Source of the DNA: Candidatus Heimdallarchaeota archaeon
Lineage (GTDB): Archaea; Asgardarchaeota; Heimdallarchaeia; Heimdallarchaeales; Kariarchaeaceae
Length of the DNA stretch: 8,368 bases
NCBI GenBank assembly: GCA_015522385.1
Contig: WAMJ01000062.1
Location: forward strand, 1 to 8,368
Direction of reading: 5' to 3'
The notes under the pieces were generated by a model. That model worked only from the letters and a program-made list of their open reading frames with translations. It was not told the origin of the DNA and ran no database searches. Shown piece after piece: positions 1-7,180 of the stretch (position 1 is its first letter; every line of letters starts with the position of its first letter). The position numbers were made by a program, and so were the translations under genes.

Positions 1-1
1 A

Positions 2-121
2 CCGTACGACAACAAAGACCCACCGCTAACTAGACATGTCATCTACCTCCTGTCAGTCTTTTTGATCACAGTTTATCTGAACATCCGGATCAGGAAGTCA
101 CAAAGGTTCATACCGAACTAG
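2..121 (+). CDS. C-terminal end of a probable membrane protein (partial, 5' truncated)
   Basis: This reading frame is open from the left edge and ends at a TAG at 119-121, giving 39 residues. The visible part has a charged stretch (DNKDPP), then a hydrophobic segment of about 18 residues (around residues 14-31), then a basic tail (RIRKSQR) before the stop. That order is typical of the last membrane helix of a surface-anchored or polytopic archaeal protein with its C terminus in the cytoplasm. No family can be named from so little. A frame of this length can stay open by chance, so the call rests on the helix-plus-basic-tail pattern. The opposite strand has only short open stretches here. Confidence 0.45.
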   Translation, partial: PYDNKDPPLTRHVIYLLSVFLITVYLNIRIRKSQRFIPN

Positions 122-155
122 TCATGTATCTTGTTGAGTTTCTGTGAAAGGCGAC

Positions 156-170
156 TGGCTGTAACAGCCA
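156..170. repeat. Near-perfect palindrome after the partial gene
   Basis: TGGCTGT and ACAGCCA form 7-bp inverted arms around a single base, 35 bp past the stop codon at 121. As RNA it would fold as a 5-bp stem with a five-base loop. No T tract follows, so it is not a standard terminator. It could be a weak 3' hairpin or a protein-binding site. Confidence 0.4.
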
Positions 171-485
171 CTAGAATTACACCATAACGACTATAATACT
201 TGTTTGCCATAATCCTTGGTTGAAGTAATATGCAGTCAGATAGGGGATAAAGCTGTCTGGAGGAACAATTTTAAATTGGAGAAGGTCTTCGTTCTAGGTG
301 ACCCCTCTGGACACGGATAATAGTGTCATCCCATTTCCGATTCCATGGGGTGCACTAATTCTTCGGATTATTTACATGCCTATATCCGATTGGATAGTTA
401 AACGCCGAACTGCACTTTGATTTATCTATAAAACTAAACTTACTACTTTTTATACAGTTCAAAGACCTCAACGATTGTGACGTAC

Positions 486-543
486 GATCTACACTAAGAT
501 TCCCATTTGGTAGATCAGATAGTGTTCAGTGATCATTGGGAAT
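486..543. repeat. Cluster of three overlapping inverted repeats
   Basis: Three pairs of complementary arms occur within 58 bp: GATCTAC (486-492) with GTAGATC (510-516), ACACTA (491-496) with TAGTGT (520-525), and ATTCCCA (499-505) with TGGGAAT (537-543). The first two are mutually exclusive because their arms share bases, and the third would cross either one as a pseudoknot. The cluster lies 32-89 bp past the stop of the leftward gene at 575, so it would be in that transcript's 3' untranslated region. It may act as a 3' end structure or a DNA-binding site. Confidence 0.4.
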
Positions 544-574
544 AGAAGATTGAGAATTGAAGAGAGAGAACGTA

Positions 575-1348
575 TTACTCGGGTAAGTCGGAGAACTTTC
601 GCCTCACAACGAATAGAACAAGAATCGATCCCACAATCACACCAGTTGAAAGAATGATGTCGGTGAGAATGAATCCATCGTTTGGGTATTTAATTGTCAG
701 GTCGGGAGTGAAGCTTTGGGGTGCACCTAAAATAATTTCGGAGAGTTCATCATCCCATACTGCCCCCCTGGTCATGGTCAATATTGGTTTGATGTCACCA
801 GTATCATCCTTACTGAATGCCCTCATCCCGAATACAGCAGTATATGTTTTAGAGGTATATGGTCTAAGCGAGAATTCGCTGAAATCCATAGGAAAATTAT
901 AAAGTATTGAATCCTCTGAAATTAATACTGATGAATTCAAGGTCATAACCAATGCTTTCTGAAAGATAATTGAACCACCCTCATCAACCAGACCAAATGA
1001 AAAATGGATGACAAGCTCGGTAACATTCATAATGAAAGTACCATTGACATCATACATTTGAGTAGGGAGAGAAGGTGAAATAGCTGAGACTGTAGCTATT
1101 TTATGGTTAATTCCAGCCACCCCCTCTTCTCCATTTGGGAGACCCTGAGAGATCGACATGAGTGAAATTGACTCATTACTTTCATCTCTAACAAGAATAC
1201 TCCCAGACCCACTTGCAATGACACTAATTTCTGAACTCTCCTCATTAATTTGCAGGTATTCAAATACCGAAAGATTAATTGCAAGTAGAGCAATTAATCC
1301 CAGAATCGTTATAACAGCATAAAAATTATTGAAATATTTTTTACTCAT
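575..1348 (-). CDS. Surface protein with a membrane segment at each end, function unknown
   Basis: The product has 257 residues. The start is the ATG at 1348 because GGTGA lies five bases before it. An in-frame TTG at 1390 would only add 14 residues ahead of a good ribosome binding site. A hydrophobic helix lies at about residues 9-29, after a basic start (MSKK), and another at about 226-248, followed by a basic tail (RRKF). This puts roughly 195 residues outside the cell with both ends in the cytoplasm. The external part is rich in Ser, Val and Ile, probably beta-structured, and carries sequons at N58, N102, N108 and N138, matching archaeal N-glycosylation. It has no cysteine and no catalytic motif I recognise. 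It lies 54 bp after the secreted-protein gene 1403-2137, so the two are probably co-transcribed and divergent from the ABC operon. It may be an accessory subunit, receptor or immunity-type partner. That is inference from position only. Confidence 0.8.
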   Translation of the reverse strand: MSKKYFNNFYAVITILGLIALLAINLSVFEYLQINEESSEISVIASGSGSILVRDESNESISLMSISQGLPNGEEGVAGINHKIATVSAISPSLPTQMYDVNGTFIMNVTELVIHFSFGLVDEGGSIIFQKALVMTLNSSVLISEDSILYNFPMDFSEFSLRPYTSKTYTAVFGMRAFSKDDTGDIKPILTMTRGAVWDDELSEIILGAPQSFTPDLTIKYPNDGFILTDIILSTGVIVGSILVLFVVRRKFSDLPE

Positions 1349-1353
1349 AATAT

Positions 1354-1358
1354 TCACC
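1354..1358 (-). promoter_or_regulatory. Ribosome binding site deciding the 575-1348 start
   Basis: On the minus strand the sequence reads GGTGA, five bases before ATG at 1348. GGTGA matches the complement of the archaeal 16S rRNA 3' end. This supports internal translation initiation within a two-gene transcript and selects the ATG over the upstream TTG. Confidence 0.7.
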
Positions 1359-1402
1359 AGATATATCGTTATTGTTTTTTTCAACCACAATTATTTATAG
1401 TT

Positions 1403-2137
1403 TCAGATCGGACAAGGACCAGAACCACATGGTGGGGGTGGAGAGGGATTAGAATTTGTTAAAATAGACGCGAAACTAGTTTGGCCTAAATAATCGACAT
1501 AATAAACCCCAGTTTGTGTAAAAGTTTGAGAATTAGACATTGAAGTTTGGGCTGAAAAAGCCAATCCAATATTATATCCACCCAAACCGAACGATATAGT
1601 AAGACTAAAGGCTTGGGAAAAAGATCTTTCTTCAGTGTACTCTCCTCCTTCAACGATCAGTTCTAGATCCTTTTGTTCATAAGATATTGAAAATGGAACA
1701 CTATCGTATCCACCATATGAAAATGTTGAGGGCAGATTCATCTGATCATTAGCAGATCCAGAAGGCAATACCTGATGTACATAAATACTGCTTTGGAAAG
1801 TAACTCTTAGATTTCTATAATAAAATCCCCACCAATAACCATCTACTATTTCGAATTTGTACAACTTTGCTAGAATAACAACCTGTCCATCGTCGACAGT
1901 TATAGTCCGAGTGGTTGAAACAGTTCTTGAGCCAACAACATCAAGGTTGTCATTACCAGAAGAGGCAGAAAAAGTAATCGTGTTGTCTATGGAGAAGATC
2001 CCAGACCCACCCGATGGTGAATGTGCAACACCTATAGGTACCCACTTTGTTACAGAAGCCAACACAGACCCGCTTGTAGGTGCAGTGTTCATCCCCAATA
2101 TTGTTATCAAAATGAAAAACGAGATGAATTTTTTCAT
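1403..2137 (-). CDS. Secreted beta-rich protein with a Pro-rich, Cys-pair C-terminal tail, function unknown
   Basis: From the ATG at 2137 the product has 244 residues. It begins with a signal peptide: MKK, a hydrophobic core at residues 4-16, and possible cleavage after A27 (SVLA). An in-frame ATG at 2164, nine codons upstream, lies about 26 bp from the TATA box and could serve as a leaderless start, so it remains an alternative. Longer starts precede the promoter and are excluded. The mature part is rich in Ser, Thr, Gly and aromatic residues, with an aromatic cluster (YWWGFYY, 101-107). Residues 172-209 have an alternating Ser/Thr and hydrophobic pattern like the membrane-inserting strands of aerolysin or ETX/MTX2 pore-formers, a resemblance of style only. 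The C terminus is a four-proline linker then CGSGPC (C237 and C242), the only cysteines. No C-terminal membrane anchor is present. It is the first gene of the leftward unit, divergent from the ABC operon. A role as substrate, toxin-like effector or surface protein is inference. Confidence 0.82.
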   Translation of the reverse strand: MKKFISFFILITILGMNTAPTSGSVLASVTKWVPIGVAHSPSGGSGIFSIDNTITFSASSGNDNLDVVGSRTVSTTRTITVDDGQVVILAKLYKFEIVDGYWWGFYYRNLRVTFQSSIYVHQVLPSGSANDQMNLPSTFSYGGYDSVPFSISYEQKDLELIVEGGEYTEERSFSQAFSLTISFGLGGYNIGLAFSAQTSMSNSQTFTQTGVYYVDYLGQTSFASILTNSNPSPPPPCGSGPCPI

Positions 2138-2186
2138 TTTCACATTTTTGCTTGTGAGAAGCATATTCTTGACATCCAAGGAACAG

Positions 2187-2194
2187 TATATAAA
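2187..2194 (-). promoter_or_regulatory. TATA box of the leftward two-gene unit
   Basis: On the minus strand the sequence is TTTATATA, an exact archaeal TATA box, preceded by a run of nine A. Transcription should begin about 25 bp downstream, near 2165. This gives either a leader of about 28 bases to the ATG at 2137 or an almost leaderless start at 2164. It rules out the longer reading frame starting at 2221. Confidence 0.75.
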
Positions 2195-2201
2195 GACTGT
2201 G

Positions 2202-2210
2202 TTTTTTTTT
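2202..2210 (+). other. Run of nine T between the divergent units
   Basis: Nine consecutive T on the plus strand lie just upstream of the leftward TATA box. As A9 on the minus strand it may act as an upstream, bent-DNA or TFB-contact element for that promoter. Read on the plus strand it could also stop any transcript coming from the left. Its role is not shown by the sequence alone. Confidence 0.35.
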
Positions 2211-2263
2211 GAATAATGCATAATACTACTTCACTAATAGAATTAACCACTTTACGACCACCA

Positions 2264-2273
2264 CCTTTTTGAA
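2264..2273 (+). promoter_or_regulatory. Weak TATA-like box before the ABC operon
   Basis: CCTTTTTGAA is centred about 29 bp before the TTG start at 2298, roughly where a TATA box for a near-leaderless transcript would sit. It departs from consensus at the end. A second candidate, around 2217-2226 (TGCATAATAC), would give a leader of about 50 bases. Neither is strong, which may suggest activator-dependent expression of the operon. Confidence 0.25.
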
Positions 2274-2280
2274 TGGGGGA

Positions 2281-2299
2281 AAGTAATATAGCATTACTT
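2281..2299. repeat. Perfect 7-bp inverted repeat covering the permease start codon
   Basis: AAGTAAT (2281-2287) and ATTACTT (2293-2299) are exact inverted copies separated by five bases. The right arm includes the first two bases of the TTG start at 2298-2300. As DNA it is a well-formed operator at or near the transcription start. As RNA, if the leader begins upstream, it would hide the start codon in a hairpin. No good ribosome binding site lies between it and the start. Confidence 0.5.
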
Positions 2300-4715
2300 G
2301 AAACAACCAGTAGAATGGAAAGGTAGAATTCAATTCATATTTTTCCTCATGTTAGTACAAATTAGTTTATTTACATATACCATATATTTACAAAATCATG
2401 TACTGACCCCAAATATTGATTTTGATTCAAACTACAAAGTCAATTCTTTTTCGGAGATCAATTTTGGATCTGAGGAAATCAGGACTAATCCTACAAGATT
2501 GATTTCACCCCAACAAATAGATGGGGTAGAGATTTTTTCCTTCCTGAAAATGAATGTCGAGCACACCTCAATTAGATTCGAGTCCAACAATTCGATACTT
2601 GCACCCATTCGATGGATTGTGATCTCGATAAGCCCTATTGAAGAGATCCCACCTAACTCGGTACTTTATGCCAATACTTCAATAACTAAGAACAGCAAAC
2701 AGATAATTCTGGACGTTGGGGATAATACAACCAGTAGAGTGAAACGATTGCCCCTAGTCAATCTTTTCAGACTGGATTATAAGTTTGGAAAATTTTTGGA
2801 TTTTCTCAGCTTCGATGACACAGTATTGATATCGCTAAGACCTGGCCAAGATTCGAAAATTATTGAATACTTGTGGAGTCAGAATGAATTTATCACTAGA
2901 ATAGATATGTGGAGACTCGATACGACAGTAATAAACATTGAGGACCAAATTGCCGAGATGAATAGAATAGATATGAGAATTAGAACAGAATTAGAGAACA
3001 AGTACTATTACAAAGAGGGGTCAGGATACGCAGATTTAGGTCCGTATTACCAAAAATTGGAACAAATAACCACTTTCATTTTACTCTCGGGTGCCTTACT
3101 TGGACTTCTTGCTATGCTATTCTCCAATTTCGTACTTTCTGTAGTCCAGAAAACCTTTATTGAGATTAGGGAGCAGATTGAGTCTGTATTCATAAGAGGA
3201 GGGTCGATAGCATTTGTTCTCAGGAGATATTTGGTAGCTCCAGTATTATTAGATTTGGCTGTACTGTCAATAGTTGAAACGCTAATAAAGTATCAAATGT
3301 CAGAAACTTCGTTTCAGCTACATTTTTCACTAACTACATCATTCTTTCTTCTTCTAGAGGTCGCGAGGATGAAAAGGATATTACTTGATATTACCGATCT
3401 ACTTACGAACCAAGAGTCTACGATAGACTCTTTGAAAATAGCTAGGATGATATTCATTTCAATACTGATTGGATTTGTGTTCCTCCTAATCTCAGAAGTT
3501 CGAGGGTTCAATTATCTAGCGATTTCAGGGTTCGGAGGCATTGTTGTGATCTTCTACGTGCTTAATTATGCAGTGAAGAGGGTACTGTCACAAAAAATTT
3601 ACAGTAGATTCAATAATGGTCAGGGATTTGGTATTGAGAAAATTTCTCAAACAAAATTCTCCAAATATGCTAAAAGATTTCAGTGGAAACTGATTTTTAT
3701 GTTCATAGTCATTCCCCTCACCATGTCGTCACTGTCTGTTTATTCAGCCTATCAAAATGAACTCAGACAGTTTAATTGTGTCGGGAATATGTGTTTGCAA
3801 GGTGTATCGGATGTTCAGGTACAAGCACTAGATAAGTCTCCATTTGTTTCTGATTCCTACATTGCTACCACTTCTATCAAAGATGTCTCATCGGGATTGG
3901 TGCACCAGCCCACATCATTTTACAACTTAAGTTTGTACAAAATGAGACGTGTGATGCAACCCTCGAATTTGGAGAAGTTGACACAAACGTTAAAAGATAT
4001 TTTCCGAAATAGTGGGAAAGGAGTGGGGGTGATCATATCTTCAAGCCTTGCAGATAAATTCGGCTTGAAAGAAGGCTATGGGATTCCAAATTATCTGGCT
4101 TTAGGCCCAGTGGATGTAATCACCCCTTACTTTCCTGGAATCGATTCGAAGTATTTCGTAGTGGTAAATGATAATGTGTCTCTGGGAGTAGAGCGTGTAA
4201 ATTGGTTTGGCAAGGTCAATTCGACAGATCAATTCTTAGAGTGGACAAACGATAATGTAGGAGATGTACAAGAATTGAAATTTGATAATACCGTTAAGAC
4301 CGATTACCTACCCCTCATCCCGGCGTTCTTCCAGAAATTAGTTATTGGTGAGAGAGCCATTATTGGAACACTTCTGTTGACAGAAGGGATCTTACTATTT
4401 AATACCTTAGTAGTACTCTACCAGAGTAACAGGTTAGAGACCAAAATAGTAAAACTCATAGCTGTACGTGGAGGTCAGTTGAAAGATATAAACAACGAGA
4501 TTCTGAAAAATTACATTCTGAATTTCTATGGAAAGATGATTTTTCTCTCGTTTGTACTTACTTTTATATTCAACTGGTTAAATTGGATCCAGATTCGTTT
4601 ACTCTCACTCGAATATCCTGTACTAGTTGACTACGAGATTAATACGACCTATTTTATTCTCAGTGCGACACTGTTCATTCTACCAATTAGTAAACTTAGG
4701 AGGAAGAGCCGATGA
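2298..4715 (+). CDS. FtsX-family ABC transporter permease, ten membrane segments (first of two)
   Basis: The product has 805 residues. The TTG at 2298 is the only usual start before membrane segment 1; a TAG lies in frame at 2289-2291 and the next ATG (M18) would cut into that helix. Segments fall at about 12-31, 258-283, 312-332, 341-357, 382-400, 405-425, 463-485, 687-709, 742-765 and 785-800. Two external domains lie between segments 1 and 2 (about 225 residues) and segments 7 and 8 (about 200). This is the duplicated FtsX layout, similar in length and topology to E. coli YbbP, with family links to MacB and LolC/E. Each half has the cytoplasmic Arg-Gly motif after the first helix following its external domain (R300, R724), expected near the ATPase contact. 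The only cysteines are C494 and C499, in the second external domain. Its stop overlaps the next gene's start as ATGA. The transported or extracted substrate is unknown. Confidence 0.88.
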   Translation: MKQPVEWKGRIQFIFFLMLVQISLFTYTIYLQNHVLTPNIDFDSNYKVNSFSEINFGSEEIRTNPTRLISPQQIDGVEIFSFLKMNVEHTSIRFESNNSILAPIRWIVISISPIEEIPPNSVLYANTSITKNSKQIILDVGDNTTSRVKRLPLVNLFRLDYKFGKFLDFLSFDDTVLISLRPGQDSKIIEYLWSQNEFITRIDMWRLDTTVINIEDQIAEMNRIDMRIRTELENKYYYKEGSGYADLGPYYQKLEQITTFILLSGALLGLLAMLFSNFVLSVVQKTFIEIREQIESVFIRGGSIAFVLRRYLVAPVLLDLAVLSIVETLIKYQMSETSFQLHFSLTTSFFLLLEVARMKRILLDITDLLTNQESTIDSLKIARMIFISILIGFVFLLISEVRGFNYLAISGFGGIVVIFYVLNYAVKRVLSQKIYSRFNNGQGFGIEKISQTKFSKYAKRFQWKLIFMFIVIPLTMSSLSVYSAYQNELRQFNCVGNMCLQGVSDVQVQALDKSPFVSDSYIATTSIKDVSSGLVHQPTSFYNLSLYKMRRVMQPSNLEKLTQTLKDIFRNSGKGVGVIISSSLADKFGLKEGYGIPNYLALGPVDVITPYFPGIDSKYFVVVNDNVSLGVERVNWFGKVNSTDQFLEWTNDNVGDVQELKFDNTVKTDYLPLIPAFFQKLVIGERAIIGTLLLTEGILLFNTLVVLYQSNRLETKIVKLIAVRGGQLKDINNEILKNYILNFYGKMIFLSFVLTFIFNWLNWIQIRLLSLEYPVLVDYEINTTYFILSATLFILPISKLRRKSR
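4699..4703 (+). promoter_or_regulatory. Ribosome binding site for the second permease
   Basis: GGAGG lies eight bases before the ATG at 4712, inside the end of the first permease gene. With the ATGA overlap at 4712-4715 it shows translational coupling of the two permeases, which suggests matched production. Confidence 0.8.
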
Positions 4716-7177
4716 TTGGCAGGAAATTCCTTCTTGGACATAAGAAGCAGTTTCTAATTGAAGTTCTAGTTATACTCTTGATCCCAATCTTAGTTCTAAA
4801 TATTTCTTGGTATGATCAGCAGGTGTTCAACCACCACATGGAGTTGTCTATTTCCGAAAATAGATACGACATAAAATATATTGGAAACGTCGTAGAAGGT
4901 AAGAACAACCTATTCAATGCAGAGTTGAAGACCCTGGAGTTGAAATTACCGAAGAAGATTGATTCAACGATGGTTGCTATCCGTGCTTCACAGGGATTGT
5001 CCATCATAGGTAAGAATAATTCGCTCACAACGTTAATCCATGGCTCTAATGTTCTTTTCCAAGCACTAGGTCTTGAAGTAGGACGGTACTCAAATGTCCA
5101 GATTGGGACAAATAAATCGATCACAGCTACGGGGATTAGCAGTAGTAATACAACCAGATTTGCCAATATCACACTATACGAAAATATCTCACCAAAATCT
5201 TTATTGACACTAGCTGACACGTTATTCTTAAGTTCCTTATTCGGAGACGTGCAAATTGACAATATAGTGATACTCTTGCCACTAGAAGATGCATTTGATA
5301 GGTATGTGACCTTACCACTGGACAACGCCAGCACTCTTATCCCCCAAATTGACCTGTCATTGAGCCTTCGGGCAAATATCAGCAGGGAGATATTAGATAG
5401 AGATTCATTTTCTAAAAACTTCAATACAGTTAATCAAATTAGTACCAAGATTTCAAAATTGATTAGTTCTCTTGGGGGAAATTCAGTAACTTCGATAATA
5501 GGTGAGAAAATAGAAGCGCATTACAAGGCTTACAGTCTTTTTGAGGATAAAGTTCTTTTCTATTTTCAACTCCCACTGATTGCGATGGTAATTGCGGTGT
5601 TGTACCTGACTTTATCTACAACAATTGGACAGAAAAAACTAGCATGGAAGAAAATTATTGACAGAGGTGCTCCTAAAGAGGTCTTGACTGATCTTGTCAT
5701 TGCTCTCGAGGTGATAAAGTATGGAATAACCATTATATTGGTCATACCAATTATTGGGATTGTAACCCCGCAAATATTAGATTACATCAATGTTTTCCAG
5801 ATCCTGACTAAAATACTGACAAGTATGTTAATAATTACAGTTGTGGAGGGGGTTATTTTACTGGTAGAGTTATTTAATGTGAAAAAGCTTTTTGAGCCCG
5901 ACACCCATACAATCCGTGATGATAGGAGATCTTTCCTTCTTTCAAGTACCCGCGTGATTCTAAACGCCCTCTATCTTGTTGCATTTTTCCTGATACTTAG
6001 GTACTTAATCACAGTTATTAGACCTGCAAGAGTTTCATTCGACTATTACTCTTATGTTGCTGGAATGATAATAGTAACTGTTGTAGCGGTAAGTACAACA
6101 TCACTATTAGCATACAAGCTGGTCTCAGCAGCACTGCAGAAGTCGGTATATACAGGAGTGTTCCTAAAATTTGCTAAGAGTCAATTCCCAGTATATGGTC
6201 GGAATTTGATCTTTTACCTATTGACAAGTGTTCTTCTTCTGTACCTAATAGGATCTATCACATTTGCGTCGACAGTCCGGGTATCCTATGCGGATAGTAA
6301 TTTGCTTGGAGAATATATGATCGAGAGCAGCGAGGAATTGAGGGTCGATGATATTGTAGTTATTGAATACATCCGGATAAAACTTAACATAACTGTTAAG
6401 ACCATCGATGGCGAAAGATCAGAAGTTGCTATATTTTCAATCTCTCCAGACGACTTATCGAGATTAATAGCTACAATATGGCAAGACATGGGGGTGATCA
6501 TTACAAATCAATCGGATATACTGGCCTCTAGTTACAGAGAGATCCCTTCTGTCATCAGGAGTGAAATAGCAAGTAATAGCTCGTGTGGCAGCTGTGGAAC
6601 AGAAATTGATTTTCTGTCAAATTATGACAATTGGTTACTCATTGTGAGGGATGCTGATTTCATTTCGGAGAGGAGCTTTTACATCTTTCCTTCAATCTCA
6701 AAGGAGCAGAAAGAGCGAATAGAATCAATTATTGATGTCAATGGTCTCTCTGAAGACACTCTATTTCCAGAGGAATTTGTACCCTTTGGGGATCCAGAAA
6801 CCTATATTAGCCTACTCTCAATAACGCTGACCATTGCTATTGCGCTTAATACCATCTCTGCCATAAATTTACTCTCGATTTTACTGGACTCGGTAAATGA
6901 GGATTACAGATTGATGGTTCAGCGTGGAGCGGATCGAACGGTTTCTAGAATTGGGTTGAGCACCATCTTAACCTTCCTCTTGATTATCCCGTATATCTTG
7001 TACTTACAGTTTTTCGGGGTTATTCACACTATTGACAACATGCTCTTCGATACCGGGATTACGGAGGCTATGAATTCAGTAAATCAAACACTATTCTTTC
7101 CAGTGTGGATTTCATCACTATGGGTACTGACGCTAGGGATGGTAATGATTCAAACGAGAAAAACAGGAGATAGATAA
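4712..7177 (+). CDS. FtsX-family ABC transporter permease, ten membrane segments (second of two)
   Basis: The product has 821 residues and starts at an ATG overlapping the previous stop, with GGAGG eight bases upstream. Membrane segments fall at about 14-33, 281-306, 334-355, 365-388, 416-437, 445-471, 495-518, 698-725, 747-770 and 794-815. They frame external domains of about 245 residues (34-280) and about 180 residues (519-697). As in its neighbour, each half carries an Arg-Gly-Ala motif at the expected ATPase-facing position (R318, R738). The two permeases share this architecture but are clearly different in sequence, so they are an old duplication. The first external domain has many sequons (for example NNS, NTT, NIT and NAS). 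The sole cysteines are C625 and C628, a CGSC motif in the second external domain. The protein is expected to pair with the ATPase encoded next. Its precise role (export, extraction from the membrane, or sensing) cannot be read from the sequence. Confidence 0.88.
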   Translation: MIGRKFLLGHKKQFLIEVLVILLIPILVLNISWYDQQVFNHHMELSISENRYDIKYIGNVVEGKNNLFNAELKTLELKLPKKIDSTMVAIRASQGLSIIGKNNSLTTLIHGSNVLFQALGLEVGRYSNVQIGTNKSITATGISSSNTTRFANITLYENISPKSLLTLADTLFLSSLFGDVQIDNIVILLPLEDAFDRYVTLPLDNASTLIPQIDLSLSLRANISREILDRDSFSKNFNTVNQISTKISKLISSLGGNSVTSIIGEKIEAHYKAYSLFEDKVLFYFQLPLIAMVIAVLYLTLSTTIGQKKLAWKKIIDRGAPKEVLTDLVIALEVIKYGITIILVIPIIGIVTPQILDYINVFQILTKILTSMLIITVVEGVILLVELFNVKKLFEPDTHTIRDDRRSFLLSSTRVILNALYLVAFFLILRYLITVIRPARVSFDYYSYVAGMIIVTVVAVSTTSLLAYKLVSAALQKSVYTGVFLKFAKSQFPVYGRNLIFYLLTSVLLLYLIGSITFASTVRVSYADSNLLGEYMIESSEELRVDDIVVIEYIRIKLNITVKTIDGERSEVAIFSISPDDLSRLIATIWQDMGVIITNQSDILASSYREIPSVIRSEIASNSSCGSCGTEIDFLSNYDNWLLIVRDADFISERSFYIFPSISKEQKERIESIIDVNGLSEDTLFPEEFVPFGDPETYISLLSITLTIAIALNTISAINLLSILLDSVNEDYRLMVQRGADRTVSRIGLSTILTFLLIIPYILYLQFFGVIHTIDNMLFDTGITEAMNSVNQTLFFPVWISSLWVLTLGMVMIQTRKTGDR
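7166..7170 (+). promoter_or_regulatory. Ribosome binding site for the ATPase
   Basis: GGAGA lies ten bases before the ATG at 7181 and within the last codons of the second permease gene. It supports the ATG as the start of the ATPase and its place in the same transcript. Confidence 0.65.
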
Positions 7178-7180
7178 GCA

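Larger units (their letters stand above)
122..574. other. 453-bp region without a convincing gene
   Basis: It lies between the end of a rightward gene and the end of the leftward 575-1348 gene, so it is a convergent 3' region. No reading frame of more than about 50 codons has protein-like character. The best is a minus-strand stretch ending at 118-120 (residues MANKYYSRYGVILVAV and so on), with no ribosome binding site. The region holds several inverted repeats: 156-170, 266-278 and an overlapping cluster at 486-543. A short TATA-like stretch occurs at 421-432 with no gene behind it. I see no tRNA, rRNA, RNase P or SRP RNA signature. It could hold an unrecognised RNA, 3' untranslated structure or decayed coding sequence. 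Confidence 0.6.

Noticed and set aside
19..45. Minus-strand GGAGGT followed by ATG, suggesting a gene running off the left edge
   Set aside because: The GGAGGT-to-ATG spacing is only two bases for the open frame, and the second ATG leads to a stop after a few codons. The same bases encode a sensible membrane helix on the plus strand.
118..270. Minus-strand open stretch ending at 118-120 with a weak hydrophobic segment
   Set aside because: It has no ribosome binding site or promoter, begins after an in-frame stop near 271, and its hydrophobic segment is broken by Arg and Ser. It looks like chance openness.
346..371. Possible decayed copy of the 575-1348 gene in the left intergenic region
   Set aside because: TGGGGTGCAC recurs at 346-355 and 717-726 with a nearby CCGAA match on the minus strand. 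The flanks do not align in any frame, and one 10-base match between regions of this size can be chance.
654..902. A plus-strand open frame antisense to the 257-aa surface protein
   Set aside because: It is antisense to a gene with a clear start, ribosome binding site and membrane segments. Its translation has no export signal or recognisable motif.
2303..2738. Direct repeat ACAACCAGTAGA at 2303-2314 and 2727-2738
   Set aside because: Both copies are inside the first permease gene in different contexts. A 12-base repeat is expected by chance in a window of this length.
4816..5424. A 202-codon open frame on the minus strand inside the second permease gene
   Set aside because: It lies wholly antisense to a well-supported permease domain, has no ribosome binding site or promoter, and its residues mirror the permease codons. 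It is a shadow frame.
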